From: an uncultured Methylococcaceae bacterium
GTDB lineage: Bacteria; Pseudomonadota; Gammaproteobacteria; Methylococcales; Methylomonadaceae
DNA length: 5,736 nucleotides
Direction of reading: 5' to 3'
Assembly (NCBI GenBank): GCA_903839795.1
Contig: CAIMDR010000295.1
Coordinates: forward strand, 1 to 5,736
The notes below the pieces were generated by a model, which saw only the letters and a list, made by a program, of their open reading frames with translations, had not been told where the DNA came from and made no database searches. Of the stretch, positions 5,362-5,736 are shown piece after piece. Both the position numbers and the translations under genes were made by a program. Positions within the stretch are counted from its first letter, which is position 1. Each line of letters opens with the position of its first letter.

Positions 5362-5694
5362 AACAACGAGTATAAATAATTAAAAATAGCTTTAAACGAA
5401 CTGTCGATAGGCTTAACTTAAATGGGTTCATGTTCCATCAAGAAAAGCGCGTAGGGTGTATAAGTCATGTGGGTAACCGCTTTATCTTTGCCCAACATTT
5501 TCAACGGATAAAAGTATAATATTGATATATTGCTCAGCACCATTAACATATTCCGTTGTTGAAATGTCGGGCGCGAAAAGATGTGCTCGCCCCGACTCTA
5601 CTTACCGTGCCCAGTTGTGAAGTCTGTTTAACTCTATGAATTGTATTGATTATTTTAAGGTAGCAGTATTAGAGTCTGACATCATTGATTAGTC
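5362..5694. other. Non-coding stretch right of the R-M island
   Basis: No convincing gene is seen on either strand. ATAGCTTTAAA (5386-5396) repeats 11 bases of the linker of the double-hairpin repeat (3161-3171 and 5310-5320), which hints at a further decayed fragment of that element. A GC-rich patch around 5448-5480 (GCGCGTAGGGTG, later GGGTAACCGC) looks like a degenerate palindrome remnant, but no good stem can be drawn. The hairpin at 5566-5596 is listed separately. The rest is AT-rich and has no recognised signal. Confidence 0.5.
5566..5596 (+). repeat. Second-type hairpin repeat with GAAAAGAT loop, right copy
   Basis: GTCGGGCG (5566-5573) pairs with CGCCCCGAC (5588-5596), with one bulged C, around a loop containing CGAAAAGATGTGC (5574-5586). 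That loop core is identical to 3257-3269 of the left copy. Stem bases differ between copies but remain largely complementary, which suggests that the structure rather than the exact sequence is kept. It lies 204 bp after the right double-hairpin repeat, against 39 bp on the left side. Confidence 0.6.
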
Positions 5695-5736
5695 ATGAAA
5701 AAAATAGTTACTAAACATTCCGTGAAGGGAAAGTTA
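5695..5736 (+). CDS. Possible start of a gene running off the right edge (14 codons visible)
   Basis: ATG 5695 opens a frame that stays open to the window end and begins MKKIVTKHSVKGKL. The preceding in-frame stop is TGA 5686-5688. The lysine-rich opening is compatible with a real N-terminus, but there is no clear Shine-Dalgarno sequence in the bases before it and 14 codons are too few to judge. Product unknown; the gene may be at the far border of the island. Confidence 0.35.
   Translation, partial: MKKIVTKHSVKGKL

Noticed and set aside
5641..5672. Promoter for the gene at 5695 (TTGATT with TATTAG)
   Set aside because: The spacing is only 15 bp and the -10 match is partial. AT-rich DNA yields such pairs readily and the downstream gene is itself uncertain.

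Overview
The window reads as gammaproteobacterial chromosome with moderate GC. The evidence is a YbbA/YbbP-type ABC exporter pair, a small glycine-zipper lipoprotein with a classic lipobox, and dispersed GC-rich palindromes in AT-rich intergenic DNA. I cannot name the species. The palindromes recall those of methanotroph-like gammaproteobacteria, but that is an impression and not evidence.

Left part (1-3076) is housekeeping-like envelope DNA. It holds the last 42 codons of an ABC ATPase (YbbA/LolD type), overlapping by four bases (ATGA) the complete 827-residue FtsX-type permease (YbbP-like). A 21-codon open frame with a well-placed ribosome binding site follows directly, possibly the remnant of a third operon gene. 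Next comes a 131-residue glycine-zipper lipoprotein.

Middle part (about 3114-5361) is a compact accessory island: a complete controller-regulated type II restriction-modification system. A D12/Dam-class adenine-N6 DNA methyltransferase lies on the + strand. It converges on, and overlaps by 12 bp, an HNH restriction endonuclease on the - strand. The endonuclease is preceded, with an 8-bp overlap, by a 74-residue XRE-type controller (C) protein. Upstream of the C gene is a near-canonical tandem C-box at 5218-5243: two 11-bp GACT-N3-AGTC-like operators separated by CACG, which reads CGTG in the direction of the C gene. This suggests the usual timing logic: the methylase is made first from its own promoter (TTGTTA-16-TATGAT), while C and R come up later through C-protein feedback and are then capped.

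The restriction-modification module lies between two direct copies (3114-3210 and 5263-5361) of an intergenic repeat about 97-99 bp long, built as two hairpins joined by a conserved AT-rich linker. Each copy is followed by a second conserved hairpin with a GAAAAGAT loop (3250-3278 and 5566-5596). This layout suggests that the module was gained, or can be lost, by recombination between repeats. The right end is non-coding DNA followed by the probable start of another gene at 5695.

The gene families are all known. The points most worth a second look are the repeat-bounded cassette, the C-box with a probably leaderless C transcript, the terminator-less head-on M/R junction, and the TTG start of the methylase overlapped by a two-codon ATG-ATT-TGA mini-frame.
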